64,000 bases of DNA, taken from Heterobilharzia americana (lineage: Eukaryota; Platyhelminthes; Trematoda; Strigeidida; Schistosomatidae). The translations under genes were made by a program, and so were the position numbers. The stretch spans positions 47,296,934-47,360,933 of the forward strand of contig OX104127.1 in NCBI GenBank assembly GCA_944470555.2, read 5' to 3'. Below the pieces are notes generated by a model. The model saw only the letters and a list, made by a program, of their open reading frames with translations, ran no database searches and was not told where the DNA came from. Positions 1 to 12,633 of the stretch are shown piece after piece (the stretch's first letter is position 1; each line of letters starts with the position of its first letter).

Positions 1-1435
1 AGATGATGAGTCTATCACTCGTTTGGTCACTATATATGCTTTCTGGGATAATGAAAACACACCAGGACCCCTAAAAGTGTAAAGTAAGGCTATCATCAAT
101 CCCAAGTATTTTTTTCTTAATGGGCCCTAACATTATTGCACAGGGCATTTGACTGCCATCCCACTAGCTTAGGTTGTGTAGTCAGTAGAGCATATATCAC
201 CTTGATGTAGGGTCAGTTTTACCCGCACATCCACAAATAAACACGACATATCCGACAACTTTTGCGTATTCTACGTGGGAAAACCACAAGAGTCATTTTT
301 ATATGCATAAATTAAAGTGTACATATAGCTCGAGCGTCTCAAAGATGGGAACCTCTCTCTTCCCAATTTCGTCTTGTGTGGTGTATCATTCTCCGGTTTC
401 TGCTAGTGCTTTCCTGTTCTCCTTCTTTTTTCAGCTGAAGTTTGACGAGAAAATCTTCAGCATAATTTTGACCAAAATTGTCAACCTACTGAATATACTC
501 CCCCGTACTTGATGCTGGAAATAATTGGAAGAACCCTTCCCCTATTGATCTTCAACTCTCTGAAACGTTCCACAGCAAACTCGTCCAGTTGCCAACAGCC
601 TAGATGTGACCACGTACGAAAACCCAACTACAATAGACGATCTAAGGCTTCTGGACAGTCATAATGATAGAGAAAATCTGGACAAACAACCAAATCTAAG
701 AGATGAACTCACTTGGTGACTCAAAGTGAGACATATCCACAGACAAACTTCCCTAGTACTTCACCTCATTTCACTCCTTTTTGTAAAAGACAACAGTCAA
801 CATACCTCCTTGATAATGCTGTATGCTTCAATATGAATTCTTTGTGCAAACCTGCATCATCATTGGACAGTAGTCCCTCAAATATTCATTGCTTTGTACA
901 GCAACAACTAATTCTGATGGATTACGTCTTCATTGCTGAGCAAGGTCACACTGCGAGTGGGAAGTATGAGGACCTGTGTATCCACTTGGATTATATGGTT
1001 GTGCTAATACTTATTGTTACCTGAAATCTATGAAGTGAGTTTCCGTTGGCTGATGGTACTAAAAATATGTTCACTCATGTCAAAATTAACATTTATTTGA
1101 CGAAACATGGAACTATACTGCGAGGTTAACCATCTAGGTCACATGTAACGCAAACGTTGAATATTGCGGGATTTTGATGTCATTTTATTGTGTAAAAAGA
1201 ATCGTGAGTGGGGACAACCGAAACTCATGAAAATCTCAGTGTACTATGAAGTGACATTTTTCTGTTCTTTTCATAAACTGTAGTCACTTTTATTGTCATT
1301 ATAAACCGCGATGCGGTAGCATCTGTATGATTCAGGACAGCTCAACTAATGCAGATAATTTTTAACACTATCTCTCATGTAAAAATCTTAGTTTCGGAAT
1401 ACAATATTCATTTATTTATTTTATTTAGTGATAGA
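1..1435. other. No gene recognised
   Basis: Short frames at 303-512 and 713-1024 lack similarity, start context and splice signals that I can support. AT-rich noncoding DNA. Confidence 0.6.
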
Positions 1436-2360
1436 CATCAGCCACCTCTCTGACCAGGTAGGCAAGCTGTTCAGGTTTGCCTGAAGCGCACTTATATCCT
1501 CATCGTTCCTAATTTCCCGCGAGATTCTTACATCATCAGCGTAGAGAATCAAAGGGGATTTCGTGATATTTGGCGGCTGATTTACGTATAGGGGAAACAG
1601 TAGGAGGGCCCAGGACTGTGCCTTGTGGCACTCCACTCTCTAACGACTTCCAGGTGGAGAGTTGAGAATTGATCCCAACTATTTGTTTCCTACCAACAAG
1701 GAAGTTTCATATCCATGCGAGCAGACTGCCAGTGATTCCAAGACTTCTCAGTTTCCCGAGCAACCTGGAATGAGGTACCTCGTTGAATGCCTCGCTAAAG
1801 TCTATGGAAATAACATCTACAGGTATCCTATCATCTTTAGACTTAACCCAACTTTCTCTGGCTGTAAGAAGGTTCGTCAAGCAAGAGAAATTTCTACGAA
1901 AACCGAGATAATACAGTGTCTCTCTCCATGTGGACTATGATGGCTTTCTTGATTACTCTTCCTAGGATTTTTACTACAGTACTAGTCAAACTTATCAGTC
2001 TGTAATTTGATGGGAGCTGCCTATAACCTGCATTGTGGATAGGTGTTACTATGGCATTCTCCCAATCATGGGGGAGTATGCCTCCACTAAGAGAGTCTGA
2101 ATATAGTAGTCAGTCAGTGGGCCGGCTACACAAAGTACAAGCTCTCTGAGCAGTCTTGGGTGCAGCTCATCCGGTCCCGTTGATTTTTCCACGTCAAGAT
2201 TACCTAGTGTCCGAAACACATCATTGCGATCGACATCCACAGAGTTTATTCTGTCGGATGTCGATGCTTTTACTGTTGCATAAGTGTCGACAGAAAATTC
2301 CTGTGTGAAGACCTCGGCGAAAAATCCAGCCATGGCTTCTCCTTTTCCCTATCGTCCTCA
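1436..2360 (-). mobile_element. Internal fragment of a CR1/L2-like LINE reverse transcriptase
   Basis: Minus strand. Pieces include REKAEAMAGFFAEVF-like sequence, VEKSTGPDELHPRLLREL and the catalytic-type box LILYADDV, typical of CR1/L2/Jockey-type reverse transcriptases. It is 925 bp and matches 62218-63142 (offset 60782) with one base difference seen (A to S). It lacks both the 5' and the 3' part of the LINE. Confidence 0.85.
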
Positions 2361-3443
2361 ATCAAATAGCCATTTTCTGTCCCATTGATCAGGGCGGGTA
2401 TACCACTACGCATGTGCAACTGTTTCGACGGCTTTAACAGTTAAGTTTTGCTCAACGTAAAAGACGACACCACCACCTTTGCGTGATAACATGTCGCCTG
2501 TCATGAGGCAGGGAGGTAACCTTGAACTACCCTTGCCTGTAGGGCGGCATTTTTGCGAAACCTACGGCTCTTGTACTTATGACGACAAAATAACAGCAGA
2601 TGGAATGAGGTCACCAAAAAATGTCCGCCCGGTCTACCAGCTGGCCTTACTCTGTACCACTACATTGTCCCTATAGCTATGATATAATTACACTCAACAG
2701 ACAACACCATGACCATCCCTCCTCCATGACCATAAAGCGCGTTGTTACCACTGTGGCAGAATCCGTGAGTTTTATTCAAATGTTTATAACTTCATCAAAC
2801 TTTTGTACGTAGGTTTTCTACACATAAGCAAACACTTGGTCCAAAATCCTCTATTCTCTCAATTCCATAGTAATAACTTCGGCTTCAGCATAGTCTCCGC
2901 CACCTTCGCACTCACTTTCATCTTCTTCCCCATGAGCTTATCTCTAAGCAGCTGGTTATGAGTACTTCTTCAAGTAACGTTTTTAGTCAGTACAATGAAC
3001 TTGCCTGCATGTATCATGGTTGATGTGCTTCTGCATAGTATTTTTGTGCTCCTGTTTCGAATTTCCCCCGCCGCCTGCCTTTTTTATTTATTTTTCAGGT
3101 CTTCTTAACCGGTCCTTCGCCAACGTGCACCATGTCATAAAAACTTTATGACGAAGGCACACAATCCAGGGTTATGGCTGTACCGCCCTCCCTACATTCA
3201 AGAGCATTGGAAGATTCAAACAATAGCTGAATAATTCCTGCTTTTGATCCGGGCTCGCTTCAGTATGATGAACAATTATGTTGGTGTCTATCCGTTTTAT
3301 TTTTTTCTGCGAAGCATTAACGTTCTTTCCCTTGATGCGCCTCTTATGTGCCGTAAATACTGGCATCTAATTTATAACTTAACATTGTACATAACAGTCA
3401 GCTTACACCACCAAAATAATCGAACCTGTAAACTGACTTGTAT

Positions 3444-3890
3444 TCATGTAGCCGTTGTTGAATGAAATATACTATTATCATAGCCGTTATCTGGCGTTCG
3501 CGAACCAACAACTTCCCACATGCGTGCGAGGATGTCAGCATCTGGGTTACTGCCCACCTCGATATTATGAAGCAATCTGTTTAGGCGCTGGCGATCTGCG
3601 AGATCACTTTTCTTCAGAATTGCAGCTTTTAGAAGTGCATAGGGACCACTTACTTCAGGTCTAAATGTATGCGCTGTAACGTGCCTGTTTAATTACCGCG
3701 GTAGTGAACGAGTGACTGCAAGGAATCGAGAATGTGAATCTGCTACCCCCTGTTCCCGAAAATCTGCCTCGGCATACACAAAACATGTTTCTGCGCCGTC
3801 AGTCCAGTATGACACGAATCCGATGGTGTTCGTCGTCAGTTTGAAACGGATAAGTTTCGGAGTACGTTCGGGCGTGGAATGATGTTGCAA
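3444..3890 (-). pseudogene. Gypsy-type gag fragment (left-arm copy)
   Basis: Inverted copy of 8433-8879 with the same internal stop. On this strand it points away from TMEM164 exon 1. Confidence 0.68.
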
Positions 3891-3969
3891 ATGGATATGT
3901 AAAGGTTATCAAAATAAAACGACGTACAAGTATGAAAAGGAAAGGGCTCACCGATCTAGGAATTGCCAT

Positions 3970-4487
3970 TGTTCGAAATTGACAGACTCAAAGGACAGTC
4001 ACTAGTTATTCGCACCAGTAATATGCCCACGAATGCGAGATCGAGGAAGAACACACTGGCATGGTTAGATGGAATGATATATTCGTGAGGTCGGGGCAAA
4101 ATACAGATGCTTTCCAACCAGCTGGTTAGACAGCCGATAACGAGTGGTGCAATGCGACACGACAGCGTGCCAAGTGGCACAGATGCTCAATCGTGTGTCT
4201 TCAGGTTAGAGAGTCCTGTAGAACTACGAAGGTCAGCATCAAAGTTGAATCTCTTCGATCCCTAGGCTACTGATTCCGGCTTAGCATGTGACGCCACAAG
4301 CTGACTTATTCCGTAGTTACGTGAGTTATGACAATGGGCTTCTGGCTTTTCACCTCGGTTGCTCCAGTATCGAAAGTCAGGTTAGCATATAATAAAAAGC
4401 GCAGCCACCGATGTGGCTGTTCAAAAGAAACGTATTCCTGGATAGTTACAAAGACTATCTAAACTGAAGACATAAGCCTGACTATAC
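3970..4487 (-). mobile_element. Putative LTR, left-arm copy
   Basis: Inverted equivalent of 7836-8353. It lies about 460 bp upstream of the upstream TMEM164 exon 1, in antisense orientation, so it may touch that gene's promoter. Confidence 0.4.
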
Positions 4488-4950
4488 ACCTAGGATGTAC
4501 TAGTGGCTAAATATGGCTTGACGGCCGGTAAAATGAAGTGTGAGAATGATGGCATACTTCTGGCCAAACCTAAAGACTAAAACAATGGAGCTTGAAATTC
4601 ATGCAAATACAAAGTTGCAGTGTTGTTTGAGACAAATCATCCTGAGTATCATGTTCGGGAAAGATAATCACAAGCAATCTTTGAAATAGACATTTGATAT
4701 TTTGAAACCACTGAAAAATACTCAAAGGACTTGTTAACCAAATACGAAACAAAGTCTCAGGTTTGTTTGTTCACATTCGATTTGAGTGCGCTAAGCGAGG
4801 GGGTTTTCGTATGGAATTTCGATGATCCAGCGTTGTCTTCTAACGGGGAAGCTATCACTCTTTGGTGGGCGTATCGGTGCTCACAAATGAATTTTCTATC
4901 AAACTGAAGCTGTGAAGCCGATCAGGGACCTTTAATCGATCTCAGGGACA

Positions 4951-5265
4951 ATGTTTCGTTGGACATACGTAGGTGTCAACACAAGTATTGAAGGTGCAGG
5001 TGGTCAGGGTTGCGTTGACTATATTCCAACTGCAAGGAGATTCCTGGAGTCTGTATTTGTTTGCATCATGTTTTCTTACACTGCATACTGGTCATACCTA
5101 AAACTAAAAGTTGAGATTCCACGACAACAGAGTGAACCCGTAAAGCTGAGACAGGCAATTCTTGTGGTGCACTCTTTTGTATTTGGAATAGAATTTGGAT
5201 TTAAGTTGGCAACTAGCACACTTATATGGATATTGAACCCATGCCATATCATAACAGTATTGCAG
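4951..5265 (+). CDS. TMEM164: Duplicate first coding exon of TMEM164 (upstream copy)
   Basis: This exon codes for residues 1-105 (MFRWTYVGVN to NPCHIITVLQ), followed by a GT donor at 5266. It has the same amino-acid sequence as 16904-17218. It sits in the 1835-bp direct repeat 3572-5406 / 15525-17359, so about 1.4 kb of upstream DNA is shared with the downstream copy as well. It could act as an alternative first exon splicing to 18343, a dead copy, or an assembly duplicate. No exon-2-like sequence was seen between 5406 and 16900. Confidence 0.8.
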
Positions 5266-5406
5266 GTAGGATTTGGAGATGTTTTCAACGTAGGAATTTT
5301 TTCTGTGTTTATGAGGTAGCCGTCAGACGTTAAGGTCTCTCTTATCGTTCCCTATTGTTTTTGCTGCGGTTGCTTTAAGTATTGTGTGAATTCGTTGGGC
5401 CTTCCG

Positions 5407-7815
5407 GAGGATAGAAAGTTTTTCTTTTTTGATTGCCGGCTCATGTTATTTTTGTACCCACCGCAATTCGTAGCTGTTTATTCACAGATCGTGATTGATG
5501 CACCTCTACTGGGTATTTTATGCCACAATTCCATGTTGGGTCTGAGGCTTGCTTCTGTTTTTCATTTTGATGCCTGACTGATTAGCTCCTAACTCATGCG
5601 AGTCCCTAGTGGTCGCAATTTTCAGCGTGTCTTGTTTCCGATTCGATGCTTCGGCTGCACCACTCATCCTATCTTCGGGGGCGTTCGTTTACACGGATAG
5701 CGGTTGAATAATTCCTAGTTTCCAACTGAACTATGTTTGACTTACTGAAAATTGACGCTTGTGTTAGTCTTTTTTATTGTTGTTTGTCTGCGAAAGAATA
5801 AAGTTTTATCTTTAAACTCACCTTTTATTTGCCTCAGATATCGATCTCGAATGCACTGTTTTATTGACCATAACGGTGAATTTTTACGCTCTAATTATTC
5901 GGTCCATTTTCTTGCGTACGAGGATTTATTGGGAGGTGTGCCAACAAAGTTTGGGATCCATTTTGGCGACTTCTCGTTTTGTCTTTTTCGATGATACTTA
6001 TATATGGTCTCGTGAGTCTCTTCCATCATCTCATAACCCGAAGACGTCCCGGCTATGCTGATAATCGTTTGTCTGCTCTTTCTAAATATTCCTGAACTCG
6101 TACTGCCCAGCCATTCCCGACCAGCCAAGTCGTTAGTTTACTCTCGTTTTAACACCAGAATACCGTACTTGGTAACACCTAAGGGCAATATCTGTGTTTA
6201 CAAGCGAATGGATATACGGAAACAAACTTCACTGTGACAGTGATATTCTAGCCAGGTATCTGGTCTCATGTGTCTCAGGATCAATGTGATTTTGCATCCA
6301 GCGTCAATTGTTAAGGCTGCCTAAGTATGAGTTGTTAAAGTTCGATGGCTACCCAACAAAATATCTTAGCTTTATAAAGGTGGAACAACTGCTAAACGAC
6401 GACAGTGCAACTAATGAAAATAGGCTACTTCGCTGCAGCGGCTGCTTGAGCCACGAATTCCTGCACAACGTCTCTCTGGAAGAAGCAGGGTTTTCATAAC
6501 CTTTTAGATTTGGTAGACCCCAAGTGATCTCCATTAGCTTTTGGGGAAATCAAAAAAGTGGGAGGTGATCCAAGGGAAAAATACACTTGAGTTCCGAAAT
6601 TACGACACCAAACTTGACGCTCAGCCTTTTCTGAGTGGCTGTTAAGTGCCTACCTACTAGATTACAAAGAAGAATGAAGACTATTGCTGGAATGGAGGGC
6701 AACAGCTTGAAGCCATGTTTTGCTGAAATCATGGTGCCGTTAAAGTCGACGCACATACAACGATGAGCTGGTACCCCAACATTGCGAACTTTCCCTTACT
6801 GACAGAGAAAATTATGGGTCAAAAAGTACAGCTGCTGTGAAGATATTTGTGTCTTTTAAGCTACGTGATAAGTATTCTCTGTGTAAAGTTTCCTCGGCCA
6901 ATGAGGCTTGCCAGAAAAGGTGGGGGTATTTAAAAAGATGGACTTGTGTATCAATCGCCCAACGAAGTGACATGCCGTGAGAAACGGCAAGTCAGAAACC
7001 ACGGGGACAGATCGATTAAACAAATTTCACCAGTTACTGAAGACGATCGTGAGAGATACAACCTAGGCTTGAGTTAAGTAAGGGGAAACATGAACATAGG
7101 AAACACAATCCTTTTTGGCATTCTTATTTTTTTCTCTGCCTGCTGCTGTTTCTGCTTTTTTCCTGTTGTAGAAAAGCAATTCACTTCTAAATGTTGGCTT
7201 GGTCGTCATTGAAAATTAATTATTTAAAGGACAGATGTCGACTAAAACTACCCTTCATGGAGGGTAGCCAGTATTACTGCGTTCACAATACCTAAGTACA
7301 ACAGACAGAACGAAAGAATGTTCATCGGGCTACAACTTCACAATTATCAAAACCTAGGATTCATTCGTTATGAAAGTGATTGGGAAAGTCTAACGCTCAC
7401 CGACCACAATTTTGTCACTACACGTGAAGATTGTGGACTAGATGTTCTGGAAGTCCGATTGACACGTTCAAACAAGTCTATTGATCTGCACGCTGGGGCC
7501 GAGAAACACAGATATTCAGATCTCGGCCGCAATATTCAGCAAGATTATGAATCTTCAATGTGAAATGGTATTAAAGTATATGAATTACACAGCTCTTGAA
7601 TCATCAATGAAGTACAATAAATAAACAACTTGTATAATAATAATTTATTCTTGAATTTACAGGTGCATATCACTTTTACAGATAGGGTTGTAACAATTGG
7701 CGGTGGAAAATCTCCGGTAATATTTTTTCATAAAAATTTTGTCATCTCTTTATTCCAGGTAGTGGAAATCCCCTGTCTGAAGAAAAAAGAAAACTTTACA
7801 CAACATACAAATGGT
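5407..7815. other. Spacer of the inverted repeat; no gene recognised
   Basis: Unique-looking sequence between the TMEM164 exon 1 copy and the right arm. Frames up to 81 codons (7318-7563) show no recognisable domain. Confidence 0.55.
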
Positions 7816-7835
7816 GCCACTAGTACATCCTAGGT

Positions 7836-8353
7836 GTATAGTCAGGCTTATGTCTTCAGTTTAGATAGTCTTTGTAACTATCCAGGAATACGTTTCTTTT
7901 GAACAGCCACATCGGTGGCTGCGCTTTTTATTATATGCTAACCTGACTTTCGATACTGGAGCAACCGAGGTGAAAAGCCAGAAGCCCATTGTCATAACTC
8001 ACGTAACTACGGAATAAGTCAGCTTGTGGCGTCACATGCTAAGCCGGAATCAGTAGCCTAGGGATCGAAGAGATTCAACTTTGATGCTGACCTTCGTAGT
8101 TCTACAGGACTCTCTAACCTGAAGACACACGATTGAGCATCTGTGCCACTTGGCACGCTGTTGTGTCGCATTGCACCACTCGTTATCGGCTGTCTAACCA
8201 GCTGGTTGGAAAGCATCTGTATTTTGCCCCGACCTCACGAATATATCATTCCATCTAACCATGCCAGTGTGTTCTTCCTCGATCTCGCATTCGTGGGCAT
8301 ATTACTGGTGCGAATAACTAGTGACTGTCCTTTGAGTCTGTCAATTTCGAACA
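7836..8353 (+). mobile_element. Putative LTR upstream of the gag fragment
   Basis: Begins TGTATAGTC and ends GAACA. It is followed one base later by TGGCAATTCC, which has the form of a tRNA primer-binding site, and then by gag about 80 nt on. About 518 bp long. No matching LTR was found downstream, so the call rests on position and terminal dinucleotides. The copies are 3970-4487 (-) and 15923-16440 (-). Confidence 0.4.
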
Positions 8354-8432
8354 ATGGCAATTCCTAGATCGGTGAGCCCTTTCCTTTTCATACTTGTACG
8401 TCGTTTTATTTTGATAACCTTTACATATCCAT

Positions 8433-8879
8433 TTGCAACATCATTCCACGCCCGAACGTACTCCGAAACTTATCCGTTTCAAACTGACGACGAACACCAT
8501 CGGATTCGTGTCATACTGGACTGACGGCGCAGAAACATGTTTTGTGTATGCCGAGGCAGATTTTCGGGAACAGGGGGTAGCAGATTCACATTCTCGATTC
8601 CTTGCAGTCACTCGTTCACTACCGCGGTAATTAAACAGGCACGTTACAGCGCATACATTTAGACCTGAAGTAAGTGGTCCCTATGCACTTCTAAAAGCTG
8701 CAATTCTGAAGAAAAGTGATCTCGCAGATCGCCAGCGCCTAAACAGATTGCTTCATAATATCGAGGTGGGCAGTAACCCAGATGCTGACATCCTCGCACG
8801 CATGTGGGAAGTTGTTGGTTCGCGAACGCCAGATAACGGCTATGATAATAGTATATTTCATTCAACAACGGCTACATGA
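8433..8879 (+). pseudogene. Gypsy-type retrotransposon gag fragment with one in-frame stop
   Basis: The frame reads FVSYWTDGAETCFVYAEADF then REQGVADSHSRFLAVTRSLP, then TAA at 8628-8630, and continues in the same frame with PEVSGPYALLKAAILKKSDL, ADRQRLNRLLHNIEVG and ILARMWEVVG to a TGA at 8877-8879. This is the layout of Ty3/Gypsy gag proteins (an aromatic FW..W motif, PP or PYxxLK..L, then RLxxLL...LGxxxPS). No protease, reverse transcriptase or integrase follows. It lies in the right arm of the inverted repeat. Confidence 0.7.
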
Positions 8880-9825
8880 ATACAAGTCAGTTTACAGGTT
8901 CGATTATTTTGGTGGTGTAAGCTGACTGTTATGTACAATGTTAAGTTATAAATTAGATGCCAGTATTTACGGCACATAAGAGGCGCATCAAGGGAAAGAA
9001 CGTTAATGCTTCGCAGAAAAAAATAAAACGGATAGACACCAACATAATTGTTCATCATACTGAAGCGAGCCCGGATCAAAAGCAGGAATTATTCAGCTAT
9101 TGTTTGAATCTTCCAATGCTCTTGAATGTAGGGAGGGCGGTACAGCCATAACCCTGGATTGTGTGCCTTCGTCATAAAGTTTTTATGACATGGTGCACGT
9201 TGGCGAAGGACCGGTTAAGAAGACCTGAAAAATAAATAAAAAAGGCAGGCGGCGGGGGAAATTCGAAACAGGAGCACAAAAATACTATGCAGAAGCACAT
9301 CAACCATGATACATGCAGGCAAGTTCATTGTACTGACTAAAAACGTTACTTGAAGAAGTACTCATAACCAGCTGCTTAGAGATAAGCTCATGGGGAAGAA
9401 GATGAAAGTGAGTGCGAAGGTGGCGGAGACTATGCTGAAGCCGAAGTTATTACTATGGAATTGAGAGAATAGAGGATTTTGGACCAAGTGTTTGCTTATG
9501 TGTAGAAAACCTACGTACAAAAGTTTGATGAAGTTATAAACATTTGAATAAAACTCACGGATTCTGCCACAGTGGTAACAACGCGCTTTATGGTCATGGA
9601 GGAGGGATGGTCATGGTGTTGTCTGTTGAGTGTAATTATATCATAGCTATAGGGACAATGTAGTGGTACAGAGTAAGGCCAGCTGGTAGACCGGGCGGAC
9701 ATTTTTTGGTGACCTCATTCCATCTGCTGTTATTTTGTCGTCATAAGTACAAGAGCCGTAGGTTTCGCAAAAATGCCGCCCTACAGGCAAGGGTAGTTCA
9801 AGGTTACCTCCCTGCCTCATGACAG

Positions 9826-10272
9826 TTAGTCATCACCATCTCCACATAATTTCACGTTATTTTTTGTGCTGCGCTCAGTAGATCCGGTGGTTATCAAGAT
9901 ATTTCTAGCTTACTGTCAGCTGGCTAAGACAGTGCATACATTATTGACCCAGTCATTCCTTGGCATGCACCACATATCACGCAACGCCTACGACCACTCT
10001 ACCTCCACCCATACATGGTCAAGCTTGATTCACGTCGCAAAACTGGCTTGTACTACTGCACAGCACAATGACTCCTGGCTTATTGCAAAAAGAAAAGAGA
10101 ATGGTGGGTGAAATGTTTATTTCTAGGGGGATTGAGGGTAGCTCAACTATGGTAGAATTTAGGTTAGGAATGGTAACTATCATAAAGCACAATTACCACA
10201 AATTCACATAGGATAGTATGTAATTCAACAAAAATCACTCACTGTTTGATGAATCCTTGGGTGGTCGCATTA
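9826..10272. other. No gene recognised
   Basis: Between the right arm and the LINE 3' end. An 81-codon frame (9866-10111) is not recognisable. Confidence 0.5.
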
Positions 10273-10291
10273 GGTTATTGGTTATTGGACT

Positions 10292-12633
10292 CTAGATATT
10301 CGGTAAGCCGATAGGGAACATGGTGCCGTCTGTGTAGGGTACGTTGAGAATCCTGCATACTCCAAGTTCATTGAGGTGGTGGTTCAGGGTTGACTGAAAC
10401 TAAGATAGGGTCTTGCAGCGTCGGACATCACGCGACAGTCTGTTCCAGATGTTAATATAAGGAGTTGTGAGGAATGAAGATTTGAATGGTTTGGACTCAT
10501 ATGGTAGTGTGGCTAGGCGGTCTTGATCGCTAAGATTGTAGGGTTTTTTATCAGCGACCCTTACCGTATCCACAATGGTAGTCACTTCATTGTGTAGGAC
10601 TTCGTAGAAAATGCTGAGGTTCAACTTTATTCGCCTTAACCAAATAGGCTCTAATCGACCAGCATGACATCTGCCCCTGTGTGAATTACCAGGAGAAGTA
10701 AGTCTGGTAAAGTGTCGTCGAGTTTTCTCTATTTTCTGATTGTCACTAGACCGCAAGCAACTAAGTACGATAGGAGAGTATTTTATAAGTGATCACATAC
10801 ACATCTTATACAGAATCGGTTTGGTTTCATTCAGGCGAAAATTTCGTTGAATGAAGCCAGTGAGGCGAGGTGATTTGGAGCATGGTGCCGTTACGTGCTC
10901 TACAAAGGAAAGGTCACTAAAGTACCTCACTCCAAGGTCACAAACACTACATAGCTGTTGGAGTGCAACGCTGTCCAGTCGAAGATTAGCTGGCACGCTT
11001 TGTTCACTGAAGAGCATAAAGCCGGACTACTGTGTATTCAGGGGTAGCAGCCACGTGTCACACCATCTTAGTAACTTGTGAAGATCGTTTTGTATGGTGA
11101 TATTGATGCTGCCACATTGACCAGGGTGAAAAGTGTACACCAATTTCTGGTCATCTGCAGAGAGGAAGGCGTTTCCCGATCGAAAGCAGGTGGATGTATC
11201 ATTTATGTACACCATAAGGAGAAGGGGTCCTACGGCGGAGTCTTGGATAACTCCACTGTTGATATTTCTGGTAGGGGAACAATGTGAGCCTGTTTTGACA
11301 ACTTGGATGCGGTTCAACAGAAATGAGCCGATCCACTCAGGCGACTTGCCACTTATTCCAAATGAATTCAGTTTATAAAGGTGTAAGGGATGATGTTCTT
11401 TGTTAAAGGGTCTGGTGAAATCGAAGTAAAGCGAGGCAACCACTTTTCTATCGCCCCTACTGCTAATTACGTATTCGAAGGAATCTAGGTGACACGTGGT
11501 ACAAGATTTCTTAGAGATCCGTGCTGCGAGGAGTTCATAAGTTTGTGATCTGAAAGGTGAGAAAAGATGGCGTTTTTCACTACTTTTTCCATTATGCGCG
11601 AAAGGACGGATGGTATGCTGACGGGGCGGTAATTTTCCGGGCAGAGTTTGGAGTTTTTCTTTAAGCTCGGGGTAATATGACTAGTCTTCTGTAAAACTGA
11701 GAAAGTGCCAGAGCTTAAGGGATGGCTGAATATTTTTCCCCGCAATATGGGGCAGTCCGTGCTGCCATTTTGATGAAAATGCCAGGTGTCCCATCTACTT
11801 CCCCACTAGGAGAGGGTTTCGGTGACTTTACTGCATCACGTAAGTTGCTTGGGTCGAACTCTAGTTCCGGGATTTTATGTGCTTCAGTGACACTGAGTAT
11901 TATAAGGCTGCGATTACAATCAGTAAAGGAAAAGCTAAACGTTCCACCTGGTAGTTCACCTATCTCCGTGGGGTTTGCAATAATCTTCTTGCCTACTTTC
12001 AACATATTCAGCATGTCGGGTCTATTGCAGGTTTCTTTTCAACAGAAATGGCAAGCAGACCAGTTTTATTCCTATGTTTCAGAACTTTATTCTCAGTAAA
12101 GGTTTCATCTTTTCGTCTGTGAGCTTCCAGGTCACTGCAAAAACGGCGTGGGCACTAAGAATGGCGGAAAGGCCATGGGGTGCGAAAACATCTTCCCTCA
12201 CTTTCCTTGGATTTCGCCCTAATGTGACAGGAATATGGCCTTTGGTGTTAATGTGGGACTTTTGTGCTTTCTTTGGGACTATGCAGTCGGGACAAAAATT
12301 AAAACTGAGACAGAAGTTTGCAAGAGAGTTGTTCAGACCAACGGGGGAAAAGAACTCGTCCCAGTCTGGACAGAGTATTAAGTGTAGTGAACTTGGCCAG
12401 TCGACGTCAACAAAACTTCTGCGAGCGAGCGTTGCAGGCCTCAGTAATGTAGGAGCGCACCTACATGGTGCAAAGAGTTGGCGGGCTGCAACCTCATGGT
12501 CACTTTCCATGAATTCCTTGCTAGTATTTATGGTGGATGGTGGCGCGTTGTTCATAAAGATTAGGTCAAGCATATTATTTCGTCGAGTATACCTGTTAAA
12601 GACTCGAGGGGTTCCTGAACGTAGATTCTTCAT
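10292..12633 (-). pseudogene. ORF2 (endonuclease/reverse transcriptase) of the CR1-like LINE, frameshifted
   Basis: The reading frame changes several times between 12633 and 10292. The catalytic YADD-type box reads SADD, and the endonuclease N-terminal half is not clear upstream of 12633. It cannot make a working protein. Confidence 0.8.

Larger units (their letters stand above)
2498..4507 (+). repeat. Left arm of a 2-kb inverted repeat
   Basis: Reverse complement of 7816-9825 (the coordinates of paired bases sum to 12323). Every ORF compared in the two arms is identical except one base, which makes S to L in a 74-codon frame (3956-4180 versus 8143-8367). The match stops sharply at both ends. 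It holds the minus-strand gag fragment and putative LTR. Confidence 0.95.
3572..5406 (+). repeat. Direct segmental duplication, copy A (carries TMEM164 exon 1)
   Basis: Same orientation and apparently identical to 15525-17359 (offset 11953) over 1835 bp. It includes part of the gag fragment, the putative LTR, the region upstream of TMEM164, exon 1 and about 140 bp of intron 1. Identity ends at 5406, where CCGGAGG becomes CCGAACG. Confidence 0.95.
7816..9825 (-). repeat. Right arm of the 2-kb inverted repeat
   Basis: Inverted copy of 2498-4507, separated from it by 3308 bp that includes the upstream TMEM164 exon 1. In this arm the gag fragment and putative LTR read on the plus strand. Confidence 0.95.

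Noticed and set aside
5076..5288. 70-codon minus-strand frame duplicated at 17029-17241
   Set aside because: Antisense shadow of TMEM164 exon 1.
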